A stretch of 64,000 nt of DNA from Ustilago trichophora (taxonomy: Eukaryota > Basidiomycota > Ustilaginomycetes > Ustilaginales > Ustilaginaceae). The stretch lies in the NCBI GenBank assembly GCA_900323505.1, contig OOIN01000011.1, positions 372,001 through 436,000 of the forward strand. Reading direction: 5' to 3'. Below, piece by piece: positions 48,701 to 58,586 of the stretch. The notes under the pieces are model-generated. The model saw only the letters and a list, made by a program, of their open reading frames with translations. It was not told the DNA's origin and made no database searches. Position 1 is the stretch's first letter. The number at the start of each line of letters is the position of its first letter. The translations under genes and the position numbers were made by a program.

Positions 48701-49098
48701 CCTCTTCTGCCGATGATCCCAGCAAAACATCGAGCTCAGGCCTCCTCGGCGAGGGAGAGGGAGAAGAATCCGAATCCACGCTCTTCGAAGCCCGTGCCAA
48801 AATCTGGCGTCTCGATATGGAAACCAAAGCCTGGAAAGATCTCGGAATCTGCATCGCCAAGCTCAAACACGACTCTTCGACGGGCAAGCACAGGTTGCTG
48901 GCAAGAAATGAGGCAAACGGCAAAGTGGCGGTCAACTTTATGACCTACAAGGGTTTGAAAAGTACATTGGATAAGACGGTGAACTCGTTCCTCGGGTTTG
49001 ATGGCAAGGATCCTACGCAGTATAGGGTCAAGGTCAAGACTGAGGATATGGCCAAGGAGTTGAAGGAGGTTTTGGAGGAGGCTGCTGCCAAGGCGTAG
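45787..49098 (+). CDS. Nuclear basket-type nucleoporin with FSFG/FSFS repeats and Ran-binding domain
   Basis: The protein has 1103 residues, starting MGPSRHTRAA at the ATG 45787. A probable amphipathic helix (MLREIFSMISPFRGHSRARR, about 73-92) resembles the membrane-binding helices of Nup1/Nup60/Nup153-type basket proteins, and RPIYLGPGMSGLSLNRRRP resembles a motif in that group. The middle is disordered with a CAG-encoded glutamine run (47788-47814). Near 735-850 and 940 lie spaced repeats: SFSFGSPAAS, GFSFSAPKPS, GFSFSKPAAS, GFSFSTPSVS, GFSFSATAQP, mostly FSFS rather than FSFG. The last 110 residues form a Ran-binding (RanBP1-like) domain: LFEARAKIWRLDMETKAWKD, GICIAKLKHDSSTGKHRLLA, YRVKVKTEDMAKELKEVLEE. 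It combines features that yeast spreads over Nup1/Nup60 and Nup2. Function: Ran-dependent nuclear transport (inferred). Confidence 0.85.
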   Translation: MGPSRHTRAAAAASASSSSRNDESAPASTLTTTAPSASRTPTRASPYARTPTKPSSALTGPSTPTSRTSSPMMLREIFSMISPFRGHSRARRSAAFGGADEADAEEEHVKKIADGNAASPSSKLEDVDEAVDTEDRMIEDAEEGVAAAVASSSPQPSQPSRLAVPSSGRSASRSPSPKPRSSMPAPLRSLPLADSALVTPGLRRQFTHAQPEPIASTLAPSTSYAPPTQTSPVSRNYDLLARFFSEKQRGGQGGLTEVEVEGCIRLIEESMATGRNLESEFTGASSYGRPYPPVQTSGFAPSSRASSIAPPAMPSSQSMNNLFHPGTNRMPASSSAYSFLAPRAPAPQSGFGGTAAPTRRRPIYLGPGMSGLSLNRRRPVVASASRASALAKTQAQGGFMPRSSTDPNLARHTRDADETQDASDRAEEAKRRRTAAAADVGSPAQDRDFAADQTAQFEPAYEKQARQSSLLAKDIAASSTNGTSSSPFKRAAPAAESAGLASTKASPPKAPTRTASAIQDILKTTPPVRPPTKPELVNPYQSAASLAAKSKKTAEEEATATTPVRRSARASMLTRAKARETQKAAEKSSPPKESVLDLIERTAPKTASKRKAAVEKSEPQHNGKIAAPEPVSAVTPASAAEPSVEERKLQKTEEVQRRLEALTKAKNQQQQQQQQQSASKPAAAEKTTKPTSSLVVPPQYTASKPKKPSPLSAAFQAPDSPSSDSEAAAPVQPRGPTIAQPSFSFGSPAASTAKAPLSGFSFSAPKPSTSTPAPAAAAAPSTGFSFSKPAASAAPVTSAAPAAAPSSSSCSFSPVAAAPAAQKPATAAPLTGFSFSTPSVSTSTAPSLTTAAAGSGLSSSPRGEVSAEDVSKLPKFDWQVPAVSAATNAGADKALRDEIKSVAQAALPKFDFVYDIETTSSAGDKKVETANVAPAKAAPAPVGGFSFSATAQPTPAAAPAATETADSTEDASSSADDPSKTSSSGLLGEGEGEESESTLFEARAKIWRLDMETKAWKDLGICIAKLKHDSSTGKHRLLARNEANGKVAVNFMTYKGLKSTLDKTVNSFLGFDGKDPTQYRVKVKTEDMAKELKEVLEEAAAKA

Positions 49099-49241
49099 CG
49101 TGTTGGTGGTGGTAGACATGCAATGGTAGAGGAGTTTGAGTCTTTGTGTGAGTTGTGTGTGATGGTTGTGCGATTTCTTTTCCTCCCCCCTGTTTGGCTT
49201 TCCTCTCGATTCACTTTCACCATTCCTTCCCCTATTCTCAT

Positions 49242-49258
49242 CCCCCCCCCCCCCCCCC
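49242..49258 (+). repeat. Poly(C) tract, 17 bases
   Basis: An uninterrupted run of 17 C, followed by TT and six more C. Confidence 0.85.
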
Positions 49259-50986
49259 TTCCCCCCTTCCTGAAGTGTCTACACTTCAACCACGAACCTG
49301 GACTGGAACCGCTCTCAGGGCGAAGAGTACGGGGATGCCCCAAATATTTGATTGATCAGTCTTGTTCAGTGGCTGGTTGATTGAAGACGGAGGCTAGATT
49401 AACTTTGAAACTTGGATTTAGGTCATTATCTCGTATTTGCTTCTGTGGGAGTTGACCCATTGAACGTTTCATACATCTTTTCATTCCGCCACTACCTTCT
49501 TTTGCCTTCTGGAAGCTTGCCCCGTCTTTCTTCACTTTCTTCGTTGTCCTTCTCTTTTGGATTTTTTTGCTGGGCGAAGTGCGAGGCAATCGAGAGATCA
49601 TGTAACAGCAGCTCAGTTGGTGAGTATAAAGTCTATTGTGTTCAAGTTGTTTTGTGGTGTTAAGTGCCGAAGGATGGTGGTTTGTGCATGAGAGGGACAT
49701 TCTAATGGCGAGCCTGACGCAATGCAAAGACGTCTGGTTCGACAAGGCATACCGTCCTAGATCAACTTCCCAATCTTCCTCCCCCTTTCATATTCACGAA
49801 CGTTCTACCTCTTTTTTTCTTTTCCTGCTTAGATCCATCTTTTTCTCCGTTGTGGTTGCGCTATGCAGGGTTGTGAGCTAGTGTTCCCGATGGAGGAACA
49901 CCCATTTCCCCCGCAGGTACGCTTCTACAAGGAATCAAAAAGGCAGATTTGAGGGGAATATAGATGGGGTTTTTAGAGGGCCTGTGCTATGTGTAAGAAG
50001 GGGACGAGATTTAAGGGTGGGACTGGGTTTAGCGTCAAGCTACCATGGCCAAGACTGGCTCCCTAGAGGTCTATTTGGGGGCTGGTGTGCGGTCTCACCA
50101 ACAAGATCTTGTGACTTTAAGCATGTTCTTTCTTCTTCCGTTTGCTTTCGGTCTTTGGGATCGAAACGCTTCTCATTTCACTCACTTATTGTGCAGAGTG
50201 TGGCTCAGATGTAGGCAGTGACGATGCGTAGAGGACTTGAGCTATTGAACACGATCATAAATGTCAAGAAGATGTTACTCTTTTTTATCTTGATTCCGTT
50301 CCGATCGCTTGCGTGTGTCGTCGGAGTGCGGTGTGCGTTTGTGCATCGGCCATTGTCAAGAAAAGAACTTTTCAAGTGTTTTATAGAAGCAGTTACCGTG
50401 ATGGAGGTAACAGAAGAGCTTCCGAAGTAGTTTCGGAGAATTCATGGGTCGTCGAGACGGAGATGGGGAAGACAGCTGCACGAAAGGTGGCCGGTAGGAG
50501 AGCGAATTTGGATCCAGCGCTTTCTCGATCGTCGGTCAATGCTGTCCTTTGGTTTGAGAAGGAAGCACCGAGAATGCGATGGGGAGGAATGTTTAGGCTT
50601 GGGTTGAGGGTGTAAAAGCAGCGGTGCGCGAGGGTTACGAGTCATGATCAGGGGCGATGTACGTGCACGATGATTGTTGATGATCGTCGTTTCGATGGTG
50701 AAGAGGGGAATAGGGACGGATGGCTACGGGTATCGATCGGGGGGCTAAATGATCGGGATTTGATCGCAGGAAACACTTGATGCCTTTCCCTTCATCGTAG
50801 CGAACCACAGTGTAGCTGATCAAACCTATCGTACGAGTCTCGATCCGAACCAAAAGCAATCACAACGTGCAGCTCGACAAGAGATTCGCCGGCGCAAGCT
50901 GCAAGAAATCAAAACACAAATTTTAAGACTTTGACCGCCAAAGCAAGAAGCACTTAAGGTTGACTTGCATGCAGATTGTGCTGTTT

Positions 50987-50990
<4 letters not shown>

Positions 50991-51024
<34 letters not shown>
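50991..51024. repeat. (AT)17 microsatellite
   Basis: Seventeen perfect AT units, 34 bases, in non-coding DNA. Confidence 0.9.
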
Positions 51025-51027
<3 letters not shown>

Positions 51028-51916
51028 CTTTTGCCATGCAGTCGCCGTTTGCTGCAAGGTAATGATCGGAAGATGCATACATTGAGAGCCTTTCCCGAAA
51101 CCTGTAAGTCAAGTCAGATCGGATGGCACCGTCGATATGATGCTGTGGTATGGATTTGGGTCTGGATCGTAATGATGATATGCAGCGGAAGACGTCAATT
51201 GCAGCTCTAGGGCGAGACGTTTTGGGAGAAAGGGGTCTCCGCCGCTTTACCACTTCCGACGGGTCCCTTGTCATCTCATCCATTTTTGTTGGCTTGAATC
51301 TCTTTCCAAAGTGATTGAGATCCCAGTTTCTTGCCAAACAAGGCGTCAGATCAAATGTACCTGGCCTTTGAGCCACACATCGCTGAACGACGTCGTATTC
51401 ACAACTTCTCTGCTCGTCTGTAGCATCTACCGACCCAAACCCTATTGTAGGACCTTATCCTCAAAGGTGGGTCGAGCCCAATCCACCACCGTCTTTCGGC
51501 ACCCTGTCTGGAAGGGTTGAGCTCGGAATCCGGAAATCACAGCAATTGGAGTCGAATTCGAAAAAGAAAGACGCGAAACAGGGTCGCGACACGGCTACTT
51601 TGCTTTGAAGCCTTTTTTTTTTTGAATAGGCAAACCAAAGTCTAAAATTCGGTGTGCGGAAAAGCGTACCGCGTGCTGTAGTGCAGCAATTGTCTGATGA
51701 TCGCTTCGAAAACTAATCTGGGCGCGGCTGCAGTGTCATTTCGCCAGAGCACTTGCACGAGCTGCGACGCAGATAGCTTTTGACTTTCATCGGGTAACAG
51801 TTTTTTAATCTCTCCTTGTTACATCTTTATCAAGGTCAAGTCAATCATGGAAGAGACACTGTGATATTCGACAAGGGGAGCAAAGTGCTAAAGGGGAGTT
51901 GGTGGATGGAGAAGCG

Positions 51917-51944
51917 CACGCACGCACGCACGCACGCACGCATG
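51917..51944. repeat. (CGCA)7 microsatellite
   Basis: Seven perfect CGCA units followed by a near-repeat TGCACG. Confidence 0.85.
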
Positions 51945-54272
51945 CACGATGATGTGATGGCTACTGTGTACACCCCGGGATTCAAGAGTAGCTTAACGTT
52001 AACCCCGAAGGAAAGCGCTATTTTGCCTGCTTGCGTTGTTTGTAGCACAACTCGGAGCGGAAGGGCCATCCAGTTGACCTTCAACCCACTCACAGCACAG
52101 GCGCAAGAGAGCGAGAGCAAGAGAGAGAGAACCCTCCAAAAACCAGACAGAAGCAATTTAAAGCTCCTTCGATCGTCGCCTGCATCTCTGTATGGAACGG
52201 TGTCTCAAGACAAGCTGGGATGGATGGAAATAGTGGAAAGCTTTTTTAAGGCACTATGGACACACACTCTCTCGCTAACCTTGTTCTTGGCGGTTGGACA
52301 GGTCAGTGTCAAGGGTCCCGAACGGATTGACAGATGGGACGTTTGGACTCTAGCCGAGAACTCGATCTTGACGTGCAGATTTTGGGCTACCGCAGAACCG
52401 CTGGCCGCCACTCGTTTTTTCGACCTGCACAGCTCCACTCTACTGTACACAAAAATTAAACTAAGGTTGCGACTGGGCGCGTGCCTTGATTGGATTTTTC
52501 TTTTTCTTTTTTGATGCGCTCTGCTCCGCACGAGTCTTAATGTTGCTCATTTGCAGCACGAAGCATGGTTACTTTTCTGGGTGTTGAGTTGCTACAGTAT
52601 CTTCCTTGTCCAACGCCGGATTGAGCTTCCGGAATTGCTTTGTTCTCATTTGCTTTTGGCGACATTCTTCACAACAGTGTTGTGCTGTACAGCGACCGAG
52701 ATAGCGAGTGGGTGAGGCAAGTAAGGGTTCACAGCAGTGGACGATCTTCGTGATATGCCTTCCATACAAGCCGAAGATGCAGCTTCGGCGAGGTCGGTCA
52801 AAACGCAATTTTAGAGCAATCTTTCAAGACTTTCTCTTCTCTCTCGCTCGCCATGACCAGATACGCGCGATCGCGGTGTTTGAATGGCGCCCCGATGCAC
52901 AGTGACAAAAGAGGGGCATCCGGTCCGGGAGGCCAAGCTGGCAACACGAGCGGAGATCTAAGCACTTTTTGTAACGCGACATGGTACGGCAAACAAAAGC
53001 TGACTGTGTTTGGAAGAGGCGGCGTCTGGTGTGTTGCACGATCGAGAAGGATTGGGAGCACTGGCCGGGACGGCTTTCCGGGATGGTTTGGGTTGTCGAG
53101 CAACGCCAGACCAGCCGCGATTCCTAGTCCGAGCTGAATGAGAGCAATACAGTACGCCGTAAGCGCAATCCATCTCAGCTATCGAATTCGAGGATAGCCC
53201 GCCATCTCTCGAGCTGTGTGCAAAGTATGGAACGAGGAGCTCCGCACGAGGTGCACTTTTAAGAAAGTTCACGAAACGATGTGGACAAAAAATAAAAATA
53301 AAAAATAAAAATATCTTGACCGACTTGGGCGGTGGTCGGTGGTCGGACAAGATAGTCGACTCTGTACAGTTTGTTCTAAGAGAAGCCTTGTTTACGCTAT
53401 CTTTTCTTGCTTTCGAAACGAGCTGCAAGAACACCTTGCACGATCGATGCGACCTGCAGAAAGGGGGGAAGAAAAGGAAAAGGAATGCACGATCCACGAC
53501 AGGGATCGGATCGTCGAGTCCAAAACGGAGAGAGGCGGCCTCGGTCGATGCACTCGTGCAGCCAATGTCTCGGCTTCCGGTTCAAAAACAGTCACGGTCA
53601 AAGACTCTGCTGCAAAGCTCTAAAGCTGTGGGACATACAGTCGAGTGCGACCCTGATGCCAACCCTGAACTTGACCCTGACCGAGACGTCCTAATTTGAA
53701 TTTTGGGCTTTGGGCTTGGAGAAATCATGACACAGTGGCAGATCGGAAGGTGCATACGAACAGATGGCATGTCATCGCTTTTGCCGGTCTCGCTGGCTTC
53801 GTTTACGGCCTTGCCTCTCTGTCTCTCTCCCCGCACCTCGCTATCATACATACACATATCTCACAGCGCTCTCGCTTGTTACGGCAGCTCACATTCATGC
53901 TACAGTTAGCAGCAGCAAATTTGGGTCTTGGGCTTGGCCTGCGGACTGAGACAGCTCGGCTGATTCATCGTGGTATGAGCTGCGATTCTCTGACCATCTG
54001 GACCTGCTCTGGAGCAACGAGCTGGATCACACGTTGCCAGATCGAGGCATGCTTGTGCTACAGAAGCGGAGACCTATTTGTGACCGGTCAACCGTGTTGC
54101 TGTGTACAAAACTCGAAGCACGCCTTCTTGTCAAGGGTAAGGCCCGAACCAAAGATGATGATCTTGTGCGAGCATTTGAGTCGGGATAGTACCAGAGAAA
54201 GTAGTCGTGCGCTGTTCCGATCCCGTTGCCAGAGTGTCAAAGTGTCAGAGTTGCTCTTGAGAGAGAGCACAG

Positions 54273-54296
54273 GAGAGAGAGAGAGAGAGAGAGAGA
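54273..54296. repeat. (GA)12 microsatellite
   Basis: Twelve perfect GA units in the region upstream of the WOPR gene. Confidence 0.85.
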
Positions 54297-54848
54297 TGCG
54301 ATACAGCGATTGCGAGGCCAGCCTCCACACTTGAAGCTGGACTAAGATGCACAAACAATGGGCGTCCGGGCTGCAGTTGGTAATCTAAGCATCGCAGGCG
54401 CGATGGTGGTGGCCGGAAACACCCAGAATATTTCTCATTCACCAAACAACAAATTCCGGACGAAGGACAGCAATTTTAAACTTACTGTACTACTCCCGTG
54501 CCTTGTTCCCGTTGGTGATAGATGATATTTTGGGCGACACAAACAGAGCAACCGCCGAGGCGTCGTTGTGATCGTTGGACAATCAAGACGACTACCTCAG
54601 CTCGGGCCGATTGAATGGCCAAGAAGGAAGGTCGTCTCATTGCCTGTCAAATGCGATAGACTGGTTCGGATTGTTCGGTTGATGCTAGATAGGGGAGCTA
54701 CTTTGACGCTGGCGCCCACTACAAAGCATTGACCCTCCATCGCAAATGGCTGTTACACTAGAACTCCGAGCGAAGAGATGAGGTGGTCTACGTAGTGTAC
54801 CGCTCAATGTGAGTCTACAGTGGAAGGGTGGGTTGGGTGGGGTAGAAT

Positions 54849-54863
54849 GGAATGGAATGGAAT
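54849..54863. repeat. (GGAAT)3 tandem repeat
   Basis: Three GGAAT units with a preceding partial AAT. Confidence 0.7.
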
Positions 54864-55022
54864 CGGCGCTCCAAAGCGGCTACAGTAGCTGCGCAAATGC
54901 CTAAATTACGTGCATGACGGGGAGAGAGGGGTCTTATTTTCATTCGTAATCGAAGCAACTTGATTTACCGCGACACCGTAGGCGAGAAGAGTAACCAAAA
55001 ACAGAGCTTTTCTGACAGAAAC

Positions 55023-55043
55023 AAAAAAAAAAAAAAAAAAAAA
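55023..55043 (+). repeat. Poly(A) tract, 21 bases
   Basis: An uninterrupted run of 21 A about 1.54 kb before the WOPR start codon, near the left edge of the pyrimidine-rich leader region. Confidence 0.85.
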
Positions 55044-55877
55044 CCAAGTCACGGCCATCGCTGACCACATGAATGCTGCATTTGGCGTCGCTTGTCCCTT
55101 CTCGCCTCTCTGTTTTGGTGTGGCTCCTTACCGCTGCATCAGCAAACTCCTCTGCTTCTGATGCACAAAGCTGTGTCTAAACTCAAATTTTGAGCTCAGG
55201 CTTTCTCTCTCTCTGTCTCTCTCTTTCTCACATCCAACCTTGACTCCGCCACTCTCCCGCTCGGAGTCCTTGTTGGGTTCGTGCTCTTCCATTCCAACCG
55301 ATACCTCTATCTTAAGCATCCAAGCTGACACTCGATCTGCTCCTGCATTTCAACAAACCAAGGTCCGCCTTGGCTTCCGACCACTCTGTACGCTCTGTTC
55401 ACAGGCGAGGTGACTATTTCTTGCAGGGCAGTCGAATCCCGGTTTCAAAGTCTCTTCTCTTCTTCCTGCAGTGCTTGCTTGCTGCGTTTTCACTGGGCCC
55501 TGTCTATCATTTTTCGCTTCTGTTTCGCACTCCACCCTTCCGGCGCCTGCCTTCCGCCCGTTCGCTTATTCGTTCGCGAATGAAAGCTTGTTGGCTCGCA
55601 CCAAAACCTTCTTCATCTTTTCTTTTCCCGTTGGCCTTTGGCCTTTGGACTAGCATCCAGATTTGTTTGGCGAGACCGGATTTTCGCCCAGCATTTTCTT
55701 TCCTTTGGAGTCGAACCCTTCTTTCTCTTCTCTCTCTTTCTGCTCGGCTCTTCTCCTTTGACTTTGTCTCTGTCTCTCTCTCCTTTCGTGTGTTCAGGTG
55801 CCCTTTTTGCTGATCCGTCCCGTTCAACTGGACTTTTGAGACAAGACGCCCTGGCCGCCGTTGCTTCCGACGCAACC

Positions 55878-55895
55878 ATGTTCCCTTGCTGCTAG
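55878..55895 (+). other. Five-codon upstream ORF in the WOPR leader
   Basis: ATG at 55878 followed by TTC CCT TGC TGC and TAG. It is the last ATG before the WOPR start codon 690 bases downstream. If transcription starts further upstream it would be a minimal uORF (MFPCC). Confidence 0.35.
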
Positions 55896-56585
55896 CTTCG
55901 ATCCTCTCTTCCTCTCGCTCTCGCTCTCTCACCACATCCACATATCCACATTCTCGGCACCAACCACCAGCCACCAGCTACAGCAGCATCAGCAGCATCA
56001 GCAGATAGCTACCTCTCGTTTGCTAAGCCAGAACGCCTCACGCCTTATCCGGCCATCGCAAGCCACTTTGCACCCATCTCGCTCACCATCCTGAGCTTGT
56101 TCCCTCCCTCCCTGTCTCTCCCTTTCCCACCACCATCTTTGTCCAACAATCAAGGCGACGTTGCTTCGCTGATTCTTGCTATATTGTCGTCATCCTTGCT
56201 ACGACAACTCCGCACGTCTCCTTCCGAACTTTTCATCCTCCCATCTCGACCCGCTCCTTCCTCCCTCTCACTCCTTCTCCTCTCTACCTCATCTCTCGCC
56301 ATCGCCATCGTCGACCTCGCACCTCGACGTCTTCTCTCATCGATATCTTGATCACAGCATCCTTGATCAACTCACTGTCTTGCCTTTTCACTCAGAGGCA
56401 AGTCAGCTTCGTATCGTCGACCACGTCTCGCTGATCTAGGCGCTTTCAAAGGCTCCATTCAGCCGCTTCCCACCAAACAGCAGTCAACACGCTACCGTCA
56501 AGCACACGCTCATCATCGACCCAATTCGCTCGTTGCGTCCATCATACGCTTAGCCTTCTGTTTACTGTCATTCTCAATTATAATC
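55896..56585 (+). promoter_or_regulatory. Long ATG-free, pyrimidine-rich leader of the WOPR gene
   Basis: I read these 690 bases line by line and found no ATG until the start codon at 56586. Composition is strongly C/T-rich. No GTAAGT-type donor is present, so it is likely a contiguous 5' untranslated region rather than an intron. The transcription start is not determined. Confidence 0.6.
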
Positions 56586-58586
56586 ATGCCCGGTCCTTAC
56601 TCGAACAACTCGTACCCTCACGACCGTTACTCTCACCACGCCGAACCTAGCTCCACCATGCATCCTTATTCCAACAGGCACATGCCTGCCAGGCCCGACT
56701 TTGCACGCTCGCAAACCGTTCCACGAGGCCCACTACCCGGTCCTCCTCACGGCCCCATGTACCCCGACCATGGTCCAACGGAGCGAGCAGCATATCCGCC
56801 TCACCATGCTCCGCACCCCACCTACACGCGACACCACCATTCGTACTACGACGAGCGCGGTCCTCTGCCCCCGCCGCCTCTCCACCATCGACACACGCAC
56901 CACGAGGATCCCTATTATGGCTACGATGGCCGATCTCCCACTTCGTCCAGCCCTGCGCAGCCACATGCGCCCTATGGATACGGCTACCACGCACACGCAC
57001 ACGCACACGCACAGCACCCTGGTCATGCTCATCCTCGTCACCCGCACAACCCGCATCACGCCTCTTTCTCTTCGGCCGGCTCTTCCGCTTCTTCCTCGCT
57101 GCACAGCACGCGCGGATCCATGGCCAACCCCATGTCGATGCCCACCGGTTCGCAGCAGCAGCCCACCTACCGAGGCCACATCAAGACCACAAAGGACGCC
57201 ATTCTGTTGCTTGCTGCATGCGATCTCGTCGAAGATGCCGGTTCTCCCGGCCTGCCCCCTCCTCGCCGCGTCACCCGCCGCTTGTTGGACTCGGAGCGTG
57301 CTGACCTCATCTGCTCTGGCAGCATCTTTGTCTGGGACGAAAAGGAGGCTGGTATGCGTCGATGGACCGATGGCAAGTGCTGGTCTGCCAGCCGAGTCAG
57401 CGGATGCTTCTTGACCTACCGCGAACTCGAAGCTCGCAAGAAGCCTTCCTCTTCAATCACAGGCGGTCCTACCTCTAACTTGTACAAGGCTGAAGGCCTC
57501 ATCAAGCAGTCGTTCAGCATGACCACCACATCCGGACGCAAGCTGCACGTCATCTCGTACTACACCAAGCGCGACGTCCGTGAAGGTCTTCTGCGCCGTG
57601 TCAGCGAAGACCCTCGCTTTGTCGGCGAGAACGGCGGCGAGTGGGGTCTTGAAGTCGACGAAGCCGAGTACCCTGACCCTATCAGCCGTGCTGGTGACCT
57701 GCCCCCCGGTGTCAACCCCGACGAGCTGGAGGGATCGCAGCCCCCTCCTACTTTGGAGCACATCGAGCCGCGCGGCGAAGTGGCAGCCCACTCGAGGGAG
57801 AACAGCTATCACGGACACAAGATGTCTCCCAGCCCGAGGTCGTACGTTGAGAGCCGTGGCCGTATGAATCGCAGCCGCATCTCGCCCGAGCCACACCATC
57901 ACATGTCTCCCCACGAGTCGGCACCCAGGCGTGGCGGCCTCGACAGCCACCTGCCCCCTTACGGCACAGTCAAGGGAGAACCCACCGAACGGCTACCTTA
58001 TCCAGCCGAGGTGACCCCTCTCCACGAGGCCCGCGGCTTGCTCCCCATCCGGCCCATTCCTGTCGACTCGAAGTTCGCCGACCTTCCACTGCGTCGCACC
58101 AGCAAAGAATCTGCCCCGGAAGCCTCTAACCCCGTCGGACAACTGTACAATCGCAAGCGATCGTACCAAGACTTCCGCAGCGGTATTGACGCCGACGAAG
58201 CGGGCCAACAACAAAAGCCCACCCGCCCCCGATTGCAGCGTCTGCGCAGTTCGAGCATGTCAAACCCGCACAGCTCCTCTGCCCAGGACGTACTGGCCCC
58301 CATCCGCCCTCTCGGCCGCGTAGGCTCTGACGACGAGGGCGTATCCAAGCTGCGCTCCACCCACACTCACGCCGGTGGCAAAGAGCGGCATGACTCGGCA
58401 GTAGGTGCCCTGCTCAGCTTGCGCAGCGGTAGCGGATCCAGCGACTCGTCGTCGTCCTCCCCCTCCACCGCCGTCGCCACCGCCACCGCCACTGCCGCCG
58501 TTCCCGCTTCCAACAGCACCGAGGAGAACCCCTCTTTCTCCAGAATGGACCGTGCCGCACTCGACCGCTTCAGCTTGCGCATCTAA
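56586..58586 (+). CDS. WOPR-domain transcription factor (Gti1/Pac2/Wor1 family)
   Basis: The protein has 666 residues in one exon. WOPR proteins are DNA-binding master regulators of fungal morphology, mating and virulence (Wor1, Ryp1, Sge1, Gti1, Pac2; Ros1 in smuts). The first 190 residues are His/Pro/Tyr-rich with an HAHAHAHAQH run from a CACACG repeat. WOPRa is at about 194-285: TYRGHIKTTKDAILLLAACD, VTRRLLDSERADLICSGSIF, VWDEKEAGMRRWTDGKCWSA, SRVSGCFLTYRELE. WOPRb is at about 299-345: YKAEGLIKQSFSMTTTSGRK and LHVISYYTKRDVREG. The C-terminal 320 residues are disordered with RKRSYQDFR and many Ser/His. An extra PPPRR-containing loop lies between ACDLV and VTRRL. Likely Pac2-like rather than Ros1-like, but this needs a tree. 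Flanked by 7.5 and 5.0 kb of non-coding DNA. Confidence 0.93.
   Translation: MPGPYSNNSYPHDRYSHHAEPSSTMHPYSNRHMPARPDFARSQTVPRGPLPGPPHGPMYPDHGPTERAAYPPHHAPHPTYTRHHHSYYDERGPLPPPPLHHRHTHHEDPYYGYDGRSPTSSSPAQPHAPYGYGYHAHAHAHAQHPGHAHPRHPHNPHHASFSSAGSSASSSLHSTRGSMANPMSMPTGSQQQPTYRGHIKTTKDAILLLAACDLVEDAGSPGLPPPRRVTRRLLDSERADLICSGSIFVWDEKEAGMRRWTDGKCWSASRVSGCFLTYRELEARKKPSSSITGGPTSNLYKAEGLIKQSFSMTTTSGRKLHVISYYTKRDVREGLLRRVSEDPRFVGENGGEWGLEVDEAEYPDPISRAGDLPPGVNPDELEGSQPPPTLEHIEPRGEVAAHSRENSYHGHKMSPSPRSYVESRGRMNRSRISPEPHHHMSPHESAPRRGGLDSHLPPYGTVKGEPTERLPYPAEVTPLHEARGLLPIRPIPVDSKFADLPLRRTSKESAPEASNPVGQLYNRKRSYQDFRSGIDADEAGQQQKPTRPRLQRLRSSSMSNPHSSSAQDVLAPIRPLGRVGSDDEGVSKLRSTHTHAGGKERHDSAVGALLSLRSGSGSSDSSSSSPSTAVATATATAAVPASNSTEENPSFSRMDRAALDRFSLRI

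Larger units (their letters stand above)
49099..56585. promoter_or_regulatory. 7.5 kb gene-poor region upstream of the WOPR regulator
   Basis: No convincing protein gene is present. The longest frames (51816-52514 plus, 53696-54334 plus) have no domain and Cys/Trp-rich, chance-like composition; the first starts only at TTG. The region contains many simple repeats (C17, (AT)17, (CGCA)7, (GA)12, A21), copies of TACTGTAC at 52441 and about 54483, and a TTAACTTT element at 49399-49406. Its right-hand 1.4 kb is pyrimidine-rich and probably transcribed leader. No transposon termini or coding remnants were noticed. Confidence 0.6.

Noticed and set aside
51816..52514. 232-codon frame in the region upstream of the WOPR gene
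   Set aside because: Starts only at TTG, covers the (CGCA)7 microsatellite (RTHARTHARMH), has no domain and no gene-like composition.
53696..54334. 212-codon frame, plus strand
   Set aside because: Cys/Trp/His-rich chance composition, runs through the (GA)12 repeat as GEREREREM, and has no recognisable motif.
55428..55446. GTCGAATCCCGG, tRNA B-box-like
   Set aside because: No matching A box or cloverleaf could be drawn around it.
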